Below, one piece after another: positions 17,812-30,589 of a stretch of DNA of 64,000 bases (within the stretch, counting starts at the first letter, position 1; every line of letters begins with the position of its first letter). The stretch comes from Litoribacillus peritrichatus (GTDB lineage: Bacteria > Pseudomonadota > Gammaproteobacteria > Pseudomonadales > Litoribrevibacteraceae). Location: contig NZ_BAABBN010000004.1 of assembly GCF_039537985.1 (NCBI RefSeq), positions 62,001-126,000 of the forward strand, written 5' to 3'. The translations under genes and the position numbers were made by a program. The notes below the pieces were generated by a model that saw nothing but the letters and a program-made list of their open reading frames with translations, was not told the DNA's origin and ran no database searches.

Positions 17812-19089
17812 CTAGGAAGTTTGGCTGTTCTGCTGGTTGGCTTCGAGCGTATTGACTTCTAATTTATTGCCACCAAGGGAATGAGCAATGATTTTCATTT
17901 GCTCAAAGGTGTATTCTTTTTTGTCCGCAGGGTCTGTGAGTTCCAGCTCATCCGACTCAATCACCTGAAGGTATAAATAAAGCAGTTCGTCGGCGGGCAG
18001 CGCCGAGTACTCTTTTTTCAACCATTCAAAGTAATCCGATGTTTGAGTGGCCGGAAGCTTTTTGAAAACCTCCCTGAATTCTGGAATTTCCACTGGATTA
18101 AAGGGGGCGATTTGCTCTTCGTCCGGCAACACCACATCTTCGTCTTTAATATCAATGACATCGGCCAGGTAACTGACGATGTTTCGGTGCAAACCGAGGT
18201 TGTGCCTTGCTGCATCAGTGGAAATGACCGGCATCGCCGCATGAATCCGCTGGTCAATTCCCCGCTTACGAACGTTCGCTAAAAGTTTTGAAACGGCGCG
18301 GGTCACTTCGGTGTTTTTTCTGAGTTCATCCCGCAGTGGCATCAATAAATCGGTGCTTTTGCGCAGACAGTGCTGGCCAATTTGGTATAGCTCAAGAATT
18401 CGGGTTCGTAAATGAATGCAGGTGTTTTGTTCCCGTTTCATTTGTCCTGTGGTGTCCGCGTGCTGAATGATTTGTCGCAGCGCTTCTTCGATGTAATCCA
18501 GTGTTAACCGGAATTTACCGTAAATGTCGAGCATATCAAGCATGGGCTCGATGTATTGATCGAAGGCTTCAAGCACGGACGCATATCGCGTTTCGAGGCG
18601 AATGGATGATTTCTGTGATTTTGCTTTTTCCACCAGATTCGCAATGGCAATTTCGTTGTAGCGGAAGTGTTTAATGACGGCTCGAATTCGGTCGTCCAAA
18701 CGATGAAGGTAGCGACGAACCTCGTATGCGTCTTTATCTTCTGCTGACGCCTGTACTTTTTTGATCAGGCGTTCCATGTCGTCAATTAATACTGAAATCT
18801 CTTCTGCCAGGCCCAGCTCATGTTCGTCCAGCAGGCTTTGACCAAATTCCAGAATGGGCTGGCTCAATTCATATTCACTGGACTTGGCCAGAGGAATTGC
18901 AATTTCAGATGAGACGATGCGTTGTGCTTCTTTGAATGCCTGGTCTGTGGTGAACGAAGGGTTTTGTTGTCGGATCAACCCTTGCAGCACTTGGAAAGTA
19001 AAACTGCCCGTTTCACTTCTGATGATCAAAGCCTGAATGGTCGGCCAGTGATCGTATAAACATTGAATAATTCGTTTTGGCGGTATCAT
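17812..19089 (-). CDS. mksF: MksF, kleisin subunit of the MksBEF condensin
   Basis: A 425-residue soluble, mostly helical protein and first gene of the operon. The length is close to E. coli MukF (about 440). The N-terminal third looks like a winged-helix domain, followed by long amphipathic helices (EISVLIDDMERLIKKVQASAE and DRIRAVIKHFRYNEIAIANL). An acidic C-terminal region (VIDIKDEDVVLPDEEQIAPF) is the kind of linker expected in a kleisin. It probably joins the two MksB heads. No nuclease gene (MksG/JetD) adjoins the operon, unlike Wadjet plasmid-defence systems, so this is more likely the chromosomal condensin. Confidence 0.78.
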   Translation of the reverse strand: MIPPKRIIQCLYDHWPTIQALIIRSETGSFTFQVLQGLIRQQNPSFTTDQAFKEAQRIVSSEIAIPLAKSSEYELSQPILEFGQSLLDEHELGLAEEISVLIDDMERLIKKVQASAEDKDAYEVRRYLHRLDDRIRAVIKHFRYNEIAIANLVEKAKSQKSSIRLETRYASVLEAFDQYIEPMLDMLDIYGKFRLTLDYIEEALRQIIQHADTTGQMKREQNTCIHLRTRILELYQIGQHCLRKSTDLLMPLRDELRKNTEVTRAVSKLLANVRKRGIDQRIHAAMPVISTDAARHNLGLHRNIVSYLADVIDIKDEDVVLPDEEQIAPFNPVEIPEFREVFKKLPATQTSDYFEWLKKEYSALPADELLYLYLQVIESDELELTDPADKKEYTFEQMKIIAHSLGGNKLEVNTLEANQQNSQTS

Positions 19090-19682
19090 GCAATCCGGTG
19101 CTTCATTTGTGTCGGTACGAATTCCGAAGTTAAGAGTTTTGTATTTGACCTGCCTATTGTTGGGGTTAATTAAAAAATTTCAATCCTCAAATCAATGGTT
19201 TTGTGTGAACGGGCATATTCAGCCATTAGCTTCGGATGAATGGTTGTTTCTGAAATGGCTGAATAGTAATCACTCGACTATGCTGATGGCACTTAAATCA
19301 GGGTTGGTTGTCTTATCAAGAGCATGATGCTGTGAAAAAAATAGTTGTTGAATAAATGGTTGATATGTCAATAAAAACCGGGGTTCAGTGATTATTTCAG
19401 GAATTGTCACCAAACCTAAAATGCGAACAAAGCATTGACATTCCGTTCGAATTTACTCATCGTGTGCCCACCAAGAATCAAACGAGCGTATGAATTGTAC
19501 GGTTTTTAAGCGGTTCAGTTCGGTTGATAACACCCTGGTAAGGGAGCTGGAACTCATTGATTATCTTGAGTTTCAGCATAGAGAAGTGCTGGAGGCGGTG
19601 GTTTAACTACACGGCTTAGGTCGGTTTTACCTGCTTTCCAGTTTCGACCAAAATAGCTAAAACATAGCGTGGAGATCAGTTG
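19090..19682. other. 593-bp region between mksF and fadB without a convincing gene
   Basis: Only weak short frames are present. A plus frame at 19088-19327 starts inside the mksF start codon. A 38-codon frame at 19490-19606 begins MNCTVFKRFSSV and ends EVLEAVV. Neither has a good ribosome site. A perfect TTGACA occurs at 19435-19440 but I see no good -10 at the right distance. The fadB ribosome site (GGAG) lies at the right end. Confidence 0.55.
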
Positions 19683-23035
<3,353 letters not shown>

Positions 23036-23052
23036 TTTAGGTCCTGACTAGC

Positions 23053-23082
23053 AAAAAAGCCGAGGTCATCCTCGGCTTTTTT
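23053..23082. terminator. rho-independent terminator after fadA
   Basis: AAAAAAGCCGAGG and CCTCGGCTTTTTT form a 13-bp perfect stem around TCAT. Confidence 0.92.
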
Positions 23083-23200
23083 GTTTTCGGTTTTTATAAT
23101 CTTTTCTTGACCCTGCGGTTATTTACCCCTATATATTCGACCAAATAATAATTTTCTGGCCACTTTGTATGCTGGCTGATAGGTGATGAGTAAGGAATTT

Positions 23201-25891
23201 ATGGCGAAATCTCTGGTTATTGTGGAGTCTCCAGCTAAGGCAAAAACGATCAATAAGTATCTGGGCAATGATTACATTGTTAAGTCCAGTGTTGGTCACA
23301 TCAGGGACTTGCCTACCGGTGCGGGAAATAAAAAGCCGGTTGATACGAAAGCGCGTGCAGCCGAAGCTGCTAAGACGCGTAAGATGGCGCCTGAAGAAAA
23401 AGCGATTTACAAAAAGCAAAAATCTCATAACCAATTAATTCAGAAAATGGGAATTAATCCTGAAAAGGATTGGGCAGCGACGTATCAGGTGTTGCCGGGT
23501 AAAGAGAAAGTTGTTGATGAATTACAGAAGTTGGCCAAAAACGCTGACCATATCTATCTCGCAACCGATTTGGATAGAGAGGGAGAGGCGATTGCCTGGC
23601 ATCTTCGAGAAGTGATTGGCGGTGATGAAGACCGTTACAGCCGTGTTACTTTTAACGAAATTACCAAAAGTGCAATTCAGGAGGCCTTTAAAGAGCCGGA
23701 TGAATTGAATATGGCTCGGGTCAATGCGCAGCAAGCACGACGTTTTCTGGATCGTGTCGTTGGCTTTATGGTGTCGCCATTGTTGTGGAGCAAAATTACC
23801 CGAGGATTGTCTGCCGGCCGTGTTCAATCGGTGGCTGTGCGTCTGGTGGTTGAGCGTGAGCGAGAGATTCGGGCGTTTAACCCAGAAGAGTACTGGGATG
23901 CGTTTGCTTTGCTGAATAAGCCGTCGGAAGATAATGTTAAATTTCAGGTGGCCAAAGAAAATGGCGAAACCTTCCGGCCGACTAACAAGACGCAGGCTGA
24001 AGCCGCAGTTGCCAAGTTGAATAGTTACAACTACCAGGTAACGAAGCGTGAAGATAAGCCGACTAAGTCCAAGCCGAGTGCGCCTTTTATTACCTCAACA
24101 TTGCAACAGGCTGCGAGTACGCGTCTTGGCTTTGGTGTGAAGAAGACAATGATGATGGCTCAGAGGCTCTATGAGGCGGGTTACATCACTTATATGCGTA
24201 CTGACTCCACCGCATTGAGCAAAGACGCTGTAGAGGCTTGTCGAGGCTACGTTGAAGATAACTTTGGTAGCAAATACCTGCCGGAAGCACCTAATACATA
24301 TTCTTCAAAAGAAGGCGCTCAGGAAGCGCACGAAGCAATTCGTCCTTCGGATGTGAATAAAATCGGTTCTTCATTATCCGATATGGAGCGAGATGCTCAG
24401 CGATTGTATGAATTAATCTGGCGTCAGTTTGTGGCTTGTCAGATGGTGCCGGCCGAATACACGTCTACTACGATTACTGTCACGGCTGGCGAGTTTGAGT
24501 TGAAGACCCGTGGTCGAGTGGTACGTTTTGATGGCTACACCAAAGTGATGCCTCAAATTGCGAAAAAAGATGAAGACATTACGCTTCCGGATCTGAAAAA
24601 AGGCGATGATCTGAATCTGGATTCAATTGATGCTAAGCAGCATTTTACCAAGCCAACGGCACGTTTCAGTGAAGCTGCGCTCGTCAAAGAGCTTGAAAAG
24701 CAAGGCATTGGTCGACCGTCAACGTATGCCTCTATTATTTCAACGATTCAGGATCGCGGTTATGTTCGCTTAGAGAACAAGCGGTTTTATGCTGAAAAAA
24801 TGGGCGAAATCGTTACCGACCGCTTGATGGACAGTTTTAACAACCTGATGGATTATGGCTTCACCGCTGGCATGGAAGAACAGTTGGATGATGTGGCCGA
24901 AGGCGAGAAGGAGTGGAAAGCGCTTCTCAATGAGTTCTACGGTGATTTCCGTAAGAAACTTGAACATGCTGAGTCTGAAGACGGCATGCGTCCGAATAAC
25001 CCGACCGAGACTGACATTAAGTGCCCCGATTGTGAGCGAAATATGTTGATCCGAAATGCCACGACCGGAGTGTTTTTGGCGTGTTCAGGTTATGCATTGA
25101 AGAAAGATGAACAATGCAAGAAGACGTTAAATCTCGCACCGGGTGATGACGCTGTCGCGGTTTCAGTGGGTGATGAAGACGAAGCCGAATCGTTGGCCTT
25201 ACGTCAGAAAGAGCGTTGTCCGGTGTGTGACAACGCGATGGAAAGTTACTTAATTGATGAATCTCGTAAGCTTCATATTTGTGGTAATAATCCGGCTTGT
25301 TCAGGCTATAAGCTAGAGGCAGGCACTTTTAAAATTAAAGGCTACGATGGGCCGGTACTGGAGTGCGATAAGTGTGCCTCTGAAATGCAATTGAAGACGG
25401 GCCGGTTTGGTAAGTACTTTGGTTGTACCAATGAAGAGTGTAAGAACACTCGCAAGCTGCTGAAAAGCGGTGAGCCTGCGCCACCGAAGATGGACCCGGT
25501 ACCAATGCCAGAATTGAAGTGTCTGAAGGTTGAAGACCATTATATTCTGCGCGACGGTGCGACCGGGATGTTCCTGGCGGCCAGTCAGTTCCCTAAAAAT
25601 CGTGAAACCCGAGCACCAAAAGTGGTTGAGTTGTTGCCCCATAAATCTGAAATTGATCCTAAGTATCATTTCTTGTTGGAAGGCGAAACCCACGATGAAA
25701 ATGGAAACGAAGCTCAAATTCGCTTCAGTCGTAAAACCAAACAACAGTATTTGATGACCGAAAATGCAGAAGGTAAAGCCACAGGCTGGACGGCATTTTT
25801 CGATCAGGATACTAAGAAATGGACTTACACCGAAACGAAGAAGCCTAAGGCCAAGGCCGCGCCTAAAAAGAAAGCAGCTGCCAAGAAGTAA
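23201..25891 (+). CDS. topA: DNA topoisomerase I TopA
   Basis: An 896-residue type IA topoisomerase, which relaxes negative supercoils. The N-terminal Toprim domain has [13 protein letters not shown] and the acidic [13 protein letters not shown]. The catalytic Tyr lies in [10 protein letters not shown]. The C-terminus carries three zinc-ribbon modules: CPDCERNM with [20 protein letters not shown] with CGNNPAC, and CDKCASEM with CTNEEC. A basic lysine/alanine-rich tail ([16 protein letters not shown]) follows. The ATG at 23201 with AAGGA upstream gives the standard start [11 protein letters not shown]. It follows fadBA, as in Pseudomonas, but has its own transcription unit. Confidence 0.96.
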   Translation: MAKSLVIVESPAKAKTINKYLGNDYIVKSSVGHIRDLPTGAGNKKPVDTKARAAEAAKTRKMAPEEKAIYKKQKSHNQLIQKMGINPEKDWAATYQVLPGKEKVVDELQKLAKNADHIYLATDLDREGEAIAWHLREVIGGDEDRYSRVTFNEITKSAIQEAFKEPDELNMARVNAQQARRFLDRVVGFMVSPLLWSKITRGLSAGRVQSVAVRLVVEREREIRAFNPEEYWDAFALLNKPSEDNVKFQVAKENGETFRPTNKTQAEAAVAKLNSYNYQVTKREDKPTKSKPSAPFITSTLQQAASTRLGFGVKKTMMMAQRLYEAGYITYMRTDSTALSKDAVEACRGYVEDNFGSKYLPEAPNTYSSKEGAQEAHEAIRPSDVNKIGSSLSDMERDAQRLYELIWRQFVACQMVPAEYTSTTITVTAGEFELKTRGRVVRFDGYTKVMPQIAKKDEDITLPDLKKGDDLNLDSIDAKQHFTKPTARFSEAALVKELEKQGIGRPSTYASIISTIQDRGYVRLENKRFYAEKMGEIVTDRLMDSFNNLMDYGFTAGMEEQLDDVAEGEKEWKALLNEFYGDFRKKLEHAESEDGMRPNNPTETDIKCPDCERNMLIRNATTGVFLACSGYALKKDEQCKKTLNLAPGDDAVAVSVGDEDEAESLALRQKERCPVCDNAMESYLIDESRKLHICGNNPACSGYKLEAGTFKIKGYDGPVLECDKCASEMQLKTGRFGKYFGCTNEECKNTRKLLKSGEPAPPKMDPVPMPELKCLKVEDHYILRDGATGMFLAASQFPKNRETRAPKVVELLPHKSEIDPKYHFLLEGETHDENGNEAQIRFSRKTKQQYLMTENAEGKATGWTAFFDQDTKKWTYTETKKPKAKAAPKKKAAAKK

Positions 25892-25910
25892 CTGTTGGCT
25901 GTGACGGCTA

Positions 25911-25944
25911 AAAACCAGGGTGGGTGACACTCTGGTTTTTTTTT
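25911..25944 (+). terminator. rho-independent terminator after topA
   Basis: AAAACCAGGGTG (25911-25922) pairs with CACTCTGGTTTT (25928-25939) with one G-T pair, followed by a run of T to 25944. Confidence 0.85.
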
Positions 25945-26064
25945 GCCTGCGGAATCCGGTTTAAAGAAATCTATCCAGTTAATAACAATAACCAAATACT
26001 TAAATTGTCGTATTTTGGTATCATTAAACTCATAAGAATTCAGACTGACTATAAGGCTCTGTCA

Positions 26065-26859
26065 ATGTTGATGTTAATCTCTCCGGCGAAGACGCTGGAT
26101 TATGAAAACCAACCAGTTACTCAAAAGTTCACTCAACCGTTGTTTTTGGAAGATTCAGCTGAATTGATTGATGTACTCAAGCATAAGTCGCCAAATGATA
26201 TTTCAGAATTGATGAAAATCAGTGCAAAACTGGGCGAGTTGAATGCGAATCGTTATCAGGCCTGGAAAGCGCCATTTAACGATGTTGATTTTGAGACCTT
26301 AGAAGCCAAGCAGGCAGTGTTTGCGTTTAAGGGCGATGTCTACACGGGTCTGGATGCCGAAACCCTTGATGCGGCTCAGCAGGCGTTTGCTCAAAAGCAT
26401 TTACGGATATTGTCCGGCTTATACGGTGTGCTTCGCCCTCTGGATCTGATGCGAGCTTATCGCTTGGAAATGGGCACTAAACTGGATAATGGCCGGGGCA
26501 AAAATTTATATGAGTTCTGGGCTGATAAGCCGGTTGAGTACATTAATGGTCAGCTGGCTGAATTGGGCTCGGAAGAACTGGTCAATCTGGCCTCCAATGA
26601 ATATTTTAAATCGGTGAATACCAAGAAACTGGCAGGTAAATTGATCACGCCGACGTTTAAAGATGAAAAGAACGGTAAATATAAAATTATCAGTTTCTAT
26701 GCAAAGAAAGCACGAGGGTTGATGGTACGTTATGCCATTGATCATCAAGTGACTAAAGCAGAAGAGCTGAAGCGCTTTGATTATCAGGGCTATCAATACG
26801 CGCCGGAAGAATCGTCCGATAAAGAATGGGTGTTTAAGAGAGCTGAGTCTGCGCAGTGA
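26065..26859 (+). CDS. yaaA: peroxide stress protein YaaA (DUF328)
   Basis: A 264-residue member of the YaaA family. In E. coli this protein limits free iron and DNA damage under peroxide stress and binds DNA. Family signatures are continuous: MLMLISPAKTLDYE at the start, AFKGDVYTGLDAET, HLRILSGLYGVLRPLDLM, YRLEMGTKL, and IISFYAKKARGLM near the C-terminus. The ATG at 26065 has AAGG eight bases upstream and reproduces the E. coli start. The longer frame from 25924 would begin within the topA terminator. Monocistronic. Confidence 0.95.
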   Translation: MLMLISPAKTLDYENQPVTQKFTQPLFLEDSAELIDVLKHKSPNDISELMKISAKLGELNANRYQAWKAPFNDVDFETLEAKQAVFAFKGDVYTGLDAETLDAAQQAFAQKHLRILSGLYGVLRPLDLMRAYRLEMGTKLDNGRGKNLYEFWADKPVEYINGQLAELGSEELVNLASNEYFKSVNTKKLAGKLITPTFKDEKNGKYKIISFYAKKARGLMVRYAIDHQVTKAEELKRFDYQGYQYAPEESSDKEWVFKRAESAQ

Positions 26860-26884
26860 TTTTTTCACCGTGATTCGTTAAAAC

Positions 26885-26914
26885 AAAAAAAGAGGCCGTT
26901 GCGGCCTCTTTTTT
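26885..26914. terminator. bidirectional terminator between yaaA and prc
   Basis: GAGGCCG and CGGCCTC form a stem around TTG with A- and T-runs on either side, serving both convergent genes. Confidence 0.88.
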
Positions 26915-26934
26915 GTTGAGCTTACTGAAAACTT

Positions 26935-29082
26935 TTAAAGTTTCAGTGCCCGACCGTTATCTGCAACCTGTGGGGTTAGGCTCAATATGTCGATTAATAT
27001 TTCACTGGATTCAACCAAAGCGGCATCATCCTGAGCTGGTTTCTTATCCGTGCTTTCTTGGTTGCTATTGAACTCATTCATTTCTTCCACGGTTTTAAAG
27101 GCAGCTTCTCCTTTCGCTTTTCTTCGTTGATTTTCCAGTTCAAGCGAAGTCAGCTCGAGTGACTCACGTTCTGCTTTTCGCTCTTGTTCGTTCAGCGATA
27201 CATGCTCTTTTTCACGTTGTTCGTTGATTCGCTCAATCTGTTTGTTGAGGTACTGGAAGTCCGGGTTGCTTTCAATACGGCGCTGATGGCGAGCATCCAG
27301 AGTGCTGATCAAGCCTGAGAAGTCACCGTATTTTTTGTGGTGAATCGGACGAATAGTATCCCATGGCAAAGCATTTTCCAGAGAACTTTCACCAACTACG
27401 TCCTTGTCATACAGGCTTGGGTAGATGATGTCAGGAATGACCCCTTGCTCTTGCGTGCTTTGACCGGAGATTCGGTAGAACTTCGCCTGAGTAAGTTTGA
27501 GCTCACCATGACGTAGACGCTGAAGAGACTGAACGGTTCCTTTACCGAAGGTTTGGCCGCCGACAATAATTGCTCGTTTGTAGTCTTGCATGGCGCCAGC
27601 GAAAATTTCAGACGCCGATGCGCTCAAACGGTTAACCAGCACGGTCATTGGCCCGTTGTAATAAACATTCGGGTCGTCGTTGGTGTGTACTTCCACTTTT
27701 TGATCGGTGTAGCGTACCTGAACGGCCGGGCCTTGTTTAATGAACAAACCCGTCAACTCTCTGGCTTCAAACAGTGAACCACCGCCGTTGTTTCTGAGAT
27801 CGATCACTAAACCGTCGATGCCTTCCTGCTCAAGTTCACCAATCAGACGTTTAACATCACGGGAGGTACTTTTGTAGTTCGGGTCGCGCTTTCGGTAGGC
27901 TTCAAAATCCATATAAAAAGTGGGGATGTTAATGACGCCGATTTTATAGCTTTCACCGTTTCTGGTTAACTCGATGATGTCTTTTTGAGCGGATTGCTCT
28001 TCTAATTTAACCTTGTTACGAACAATTGAAATCGTTTTGGTTTGGGTAATGTCGCTGGCACTGGCGGGAATGATTTCAAGGCGTACTGTGGTATCACGTT
28101 TTCCTCGGATTTTTTTAACCACGTCGTCCAGTCGTTCACCGACAACGTCAACCATTTCTCCGGTTTCATCCTGTCCAACACTGACAATGCGGTCGCCAGG
28201 CTTTAACTCACCGGCTTTGTCTGCCGGACCCGCCGCAATCAGGCGAACAACCTTGGTGAATTCATTGTCACTTTGTAACACGGCGCCGATTCCCTCCAGA
28301 GACAAACTCATGTTGATGTCGAAGTTTTCAGCATCACGAGGGGAAAGGTAGTTTGTGTGAGGATCAAACGTCATGGTAAAGGCGTTCATGTAGAGCTCGA
28401 ACACATCTTCTGATTTGGTTTGACCTGCTCGATGCAGTTGGTTCTTAAAGCGCTTTTGAAGTGTTTCGGTGGCTTCTTCTACCGTTTTACCGGCCAGCTT
28501 TAACCCCAATAATGAGTTTTTAATTCGCTTTTTCCAGAGTTCGTCCAACTCTTCATCCGTTTCTGCCCACTTTGCGTCTTCGCGATCTATGACTAGGCTT
28601 TCTTTTTTCTCAAAGTCCCAGATGCTGGCTTCTTTTGCGAGTAACTCCTGCACCCAAACCATGCGATGAATCATTTTATTCTGATACTGATTGAATATAT
28701 CAAACGCAGCACTGAGATCATTTGTCAGTAGGGCGTTGTCCAGGTTTAAGCGATACTTTTGGAAAGCTTTAATCTCGGACTTAGTCCAGTAAAGTTTATT
28801 GGGGTCCAGGCTTTTCAGATAACTGTCAAACATGTGGCTGGACAACGTATCGTCAATCGTAGGGCTGCTGTAATGGCCTTTTAACAGGCTTAAAACAATT
28901 TCACGATTGGTTTTAGGGTGAATATTGTCTGGGGATAATGTGGTTAAGTAGTCTTTAACTTCAATACTGTCGCTGATGGCTGCGGTAGTGGTTTCGCTGT
29001 ACGAAGCCGCGCCAAGTGCAAAAGAAAGCATCAAAGCCGAGAGGGTGGAACGTCTGATCAATGTGCCAAATTTCAAAGTCAT
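26935..29082 (-). CDS. prc: tail-specific periplasmic protease Prc (CtpA family, S41)
   Basis: A 715-residue exported serine protease that degrades proteins by recognising hydrophobic C-termini, with roles in lipoprotein processing and peptidoglycan hydrolase control. It has a signal peptide (STLSALMLSFALGAASYS), the N-terminal helical domain with DPHTNYLSP, and a PDZ domain (LEGIGAVLQSDNEFTKV, AGPADKAGELKPGDRIVSVG). The S41 core has the catalytic Ser in RLSASASEIFAGAM and Lys in GGQTFGKGTVQSL. A C-terminal helical extension rich in E, R and Q matches the long enterobacterial Prc type. Monocistronic. Confidence 0.94.
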   Translation of the reverse strand: MTLKFGTLIRRSTLSALMLSFALGAASYSETTTAAISDSIEVKDYLTTLSPDNIHPKTNREIVLSLLKGHYSSPTIDDTLSSHMFDSYLKSLDPNKLYWTKSEIKAFQKYRLNLDNALLTNDLSAAFDIFNQYQNKMIHRMVWVQELLAKEASIWDFEKKESLVIDREDAKWAETDEELDELWKKRIKNSLLGLKLAGKTVEEATETLQKRFKNQLHRAGQTKSEDVFELYMNAFTMTFDPHTNYLSPRDAENFDINMSLSLEGIGAVLQSDNEFTKVVRLIAAGPADKAGELKPGDRIVSVGQDETGEMVDVVGERLDDVVKKIRGKRDTTVRLEIIPASASDITQTKTISIVRNKVKLEEQSAQKDIIELTRNGESYKIGVINIPTFYMDFEAYRKRDPNYKSTSRDVKRLIGELEQEGIDGLVIDLRNNGGGSLFEARELTGLFIKQGPAVQVRYTDQKVEVHTNDDPNVYYNGPMTVLVNRLSASASEIFAGAMQDYKRAIIVGGQTFGKGTVQSLQRLRHGELKLTQAKFYRISGQSTQEQGVIPDIIYPSLYDKDVVGESSLENALPWDTIRPIHHKKYGDFSGLISTLDARHQRRIESNPDFQYLNKQIERINEQREKEHVSLNEQERKAERESLELTSLELENQRRKAKGEAAFKTVEEMNEFNSNQESTDKKPAQDDAALVESSEILIDILSLTPQVADNGRALKL

Positions 29083-29224
29083 TTAATAATACCGGTATTT
29101 TTTACTTGTTGTGTCCATATTACAGATAGATTAGACGAGGGCAAATAAAGTTCCTGTTTTTCATCGCAATTATCGTTTGCTGTCTAAACTTGAGGTATAG
29201 ATCGTTGCTTTTTAGGGGGGAGAT

Positions 29225-29518
29225 ATGCCGTGGTTTGAACTGACTTTGACGGAAGAAGAGATTGCAAAACGCGCTGACCTGAACTTAGAACGTGAGTTTA
29301 ATGTGGTGTTGGCAGAAATTGAAGCGAACCGTTGTTTGGCTATGTATCGGGATGCCCAACATCAAAACGTCTTTTATATCGGTTGCGATACGGCTTGTCA
29401 GTTATTGCATGGTTTGATTGTTTTTTATCATGGTAAACCCTGTGAAAAGCCAAATTTAGTTGATCTGCATTCAGTCACAGGGCATTTTGATGATCATCTG
29501 GTCGAACAGATTCTCTAA
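29225..29518 (+). CDS. small conserved-looking hypothetical protein
   Basis: A 97-residue soluble protein with a charged N-terminal helix (LTEEEIAKRADLNLEREFNVVLAEIEANR) and a C-terminal part holding three Cys (CDTACQ and KPCEKPN). A strong ribosome site (AGGGGGGAG) sits just before the ATG. It lies between prc (divergent) and the DUF6586-type gene (same strand, 81 bases on). I do not recognise the family. Confidence 0.6.
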   Translation: MPWFELTLTEEEIAKRADLNLEREFNVVLAEIEANRCLAMYRDAQHQNVFYIGCDTACQLLHGLIVFYHGKPCEKPNLVDLHSVTGHFDDHLVEQIL

Positions 29519-29599
29519 TCAACTTATAATGGCCAGAAGTCGTATCAGAAAGTAAGGCATTTATTTTCTGAGTTCCGGGTCAACTATGGGTAGAAATGT

Positions 29600-30127
29600 A
29601 TGGCGGATAAAGCATCAAATTGGATTCCACTTACCAATGAAAAATTATTCTTTGCTCAAGTGATTTTATCTTATTACCAAACCGAGCAACAAAAGCAGTC
29701 GACGTTTGGTAAGAACACATTAGCCGGGCTGGCAGAGAGTGCTATTGCTCATTTGTATAATGCTTATACCGGGCTTCTGTGTGAATTGGCAGCTGAGCAC
29801 AATCTGGTTTTTCAGCCAGAGTCGATTACACTCAATGAATTGAATGAATCATTGATGACCAGAGATAACGGGCGCAGAGACATTGCAGAGTTATTGGCAC
29901 TGGTTGAAGATCAAAACTCCTGGCTTTCCGGCTTACTGAGCCGATATCGCAATCGCTTTATTTCGAAGCAGCAGAAATCGGAATACAAAGCTGAGGAGCC
30001 TCAGTTGATTAATGCAATATCGGTACAGTCGGTTGAAGATGCTCATAGCGAATTTGACATACAGGCTGCGTATCAATCATTAAAAGCGTTGGTGGAGTCG
30101 ATCAGAAGCTATCGGATTGAAGATTAA
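29600..30127 (+). CDS. conserved hypothetical protein, DUF6586-like
   Basis: A 175-residue helical soluble protein (KLFFAQVILSYYQTEQQ, FGKNTLAGLAESAIAHLYNAYTGLLCELA, RRDIAELLALVEDQNSWLSGLL). The pattern and its position a few genes downstream of topA recall the DUF6586 family found near topA in Pseudomonas; this is from memory, not a search. There is no catalytic motif, signal peptide or membrane segment. The next small gene lies 137 bases downstream. Function unknown. Confidence 0.65.
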   Translation: MADKASNWIPLTNEKLFFAQVILSYYQTEQQKQSTFGKNTLAGLAESAIAHLYNAYTGLLCELAAEHNLVFQPESITLNELNESLMTRDNGRRDIAELLALVEDQNSWLSGLLSRYRNRFISKQQKSEYKAEEPQLINAISVQSVEDAHSEFDIQAAYQSLKALVESIRSYRIED

Positions 30128-30264
30128 CCATGGACTTTTTCCTGGTTCATACCGGAACTCTTATTAAAGCTAGATTACTAAAATGATGTTTGATATCAAT
30201 CTGAGCTGCTGAGAAAACAACCAAAAGCTGGTATCATCCGCCCATAAATGACTAGGAGCCAGAT

Positions 30265-30501
30265 ATGACCACCTCTTTTTTAGAAATTATTGAGCTTTCA
30301 GATGGTGATGTTGCTCTTCAAAAAGCAGACAGTGAAGATGAGCAGTTAGTGACAATCCACTTTTCTGACGAAGCCAAAGCCATGCTCCAGGGCGATTATG
30401 TTCAAATTGCCAAAGGTATGATTCAGGCAGGCTTACAGATTGTCGGTCGCATGCAGGAAGAAGCAGAACAGTTGGAAGAAGCTCCAAAGATTGTGCATTA
30501 A
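30265..30501 (+). CDS. small conserved hypothetical protein of the topA neighbourhood
   Basis: A 78-residue acidic protein (FLEIIELSDGDVALQKAD, then VTIHFSDEAKAMLQ, then IAKGMIQAGLQIVG). I recall a similar small protein next to the DUF6586-type gene in Pseudomonas. GGAG stands at the right distance from the ATG. The beta-strand plus helix layout has no recognised function. Confidence 0.65.
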   Translation: MTTSFLEIIELSDGDVALQKADSEDEQLVTIHFSDEAKAMLQGDYVQIAKGMIQAGLQIVGRMQEEAEQLEEAPKIVH

Positions 30502-30589
30502 TTGCTCATCTTTTTAATTTAAAACAGCCAATTCAAAGCCTTTTGATTTGGCTTAAATCCCGTACCCATTTCGATTGCCGTATCCCTAT

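Noticed and set aside
14293..19089. Wadjet (JetABCD) plasmid-defence system
   Set aside because: No JetD/MksG-like gene on either side of the three subunits; the lengths fit the chromosomal MksBEF condensin better.
19088..19327. Plus-strand frame of 79 codons before fadB
   Set aside because: It starts within the mksF start codon, has no ribosome site and shows no recognisable pattern; kept only as part of the gene-free region.
19490..19606. 38-codon frame starting MNCTVFKRFSSV
   Set aside because: Too short with a poor ribosome site; not enough to call a gene, although it could be tested by ribosome profiling.
25313..25930. Long minus-strand frame (205 codons) opposite the end of topA
   Set aside because: It is antisense to the zinc-ribbon part of topA; the composition (many F, L, R) reflects reverse reading, and no family or ribosome site is visible.
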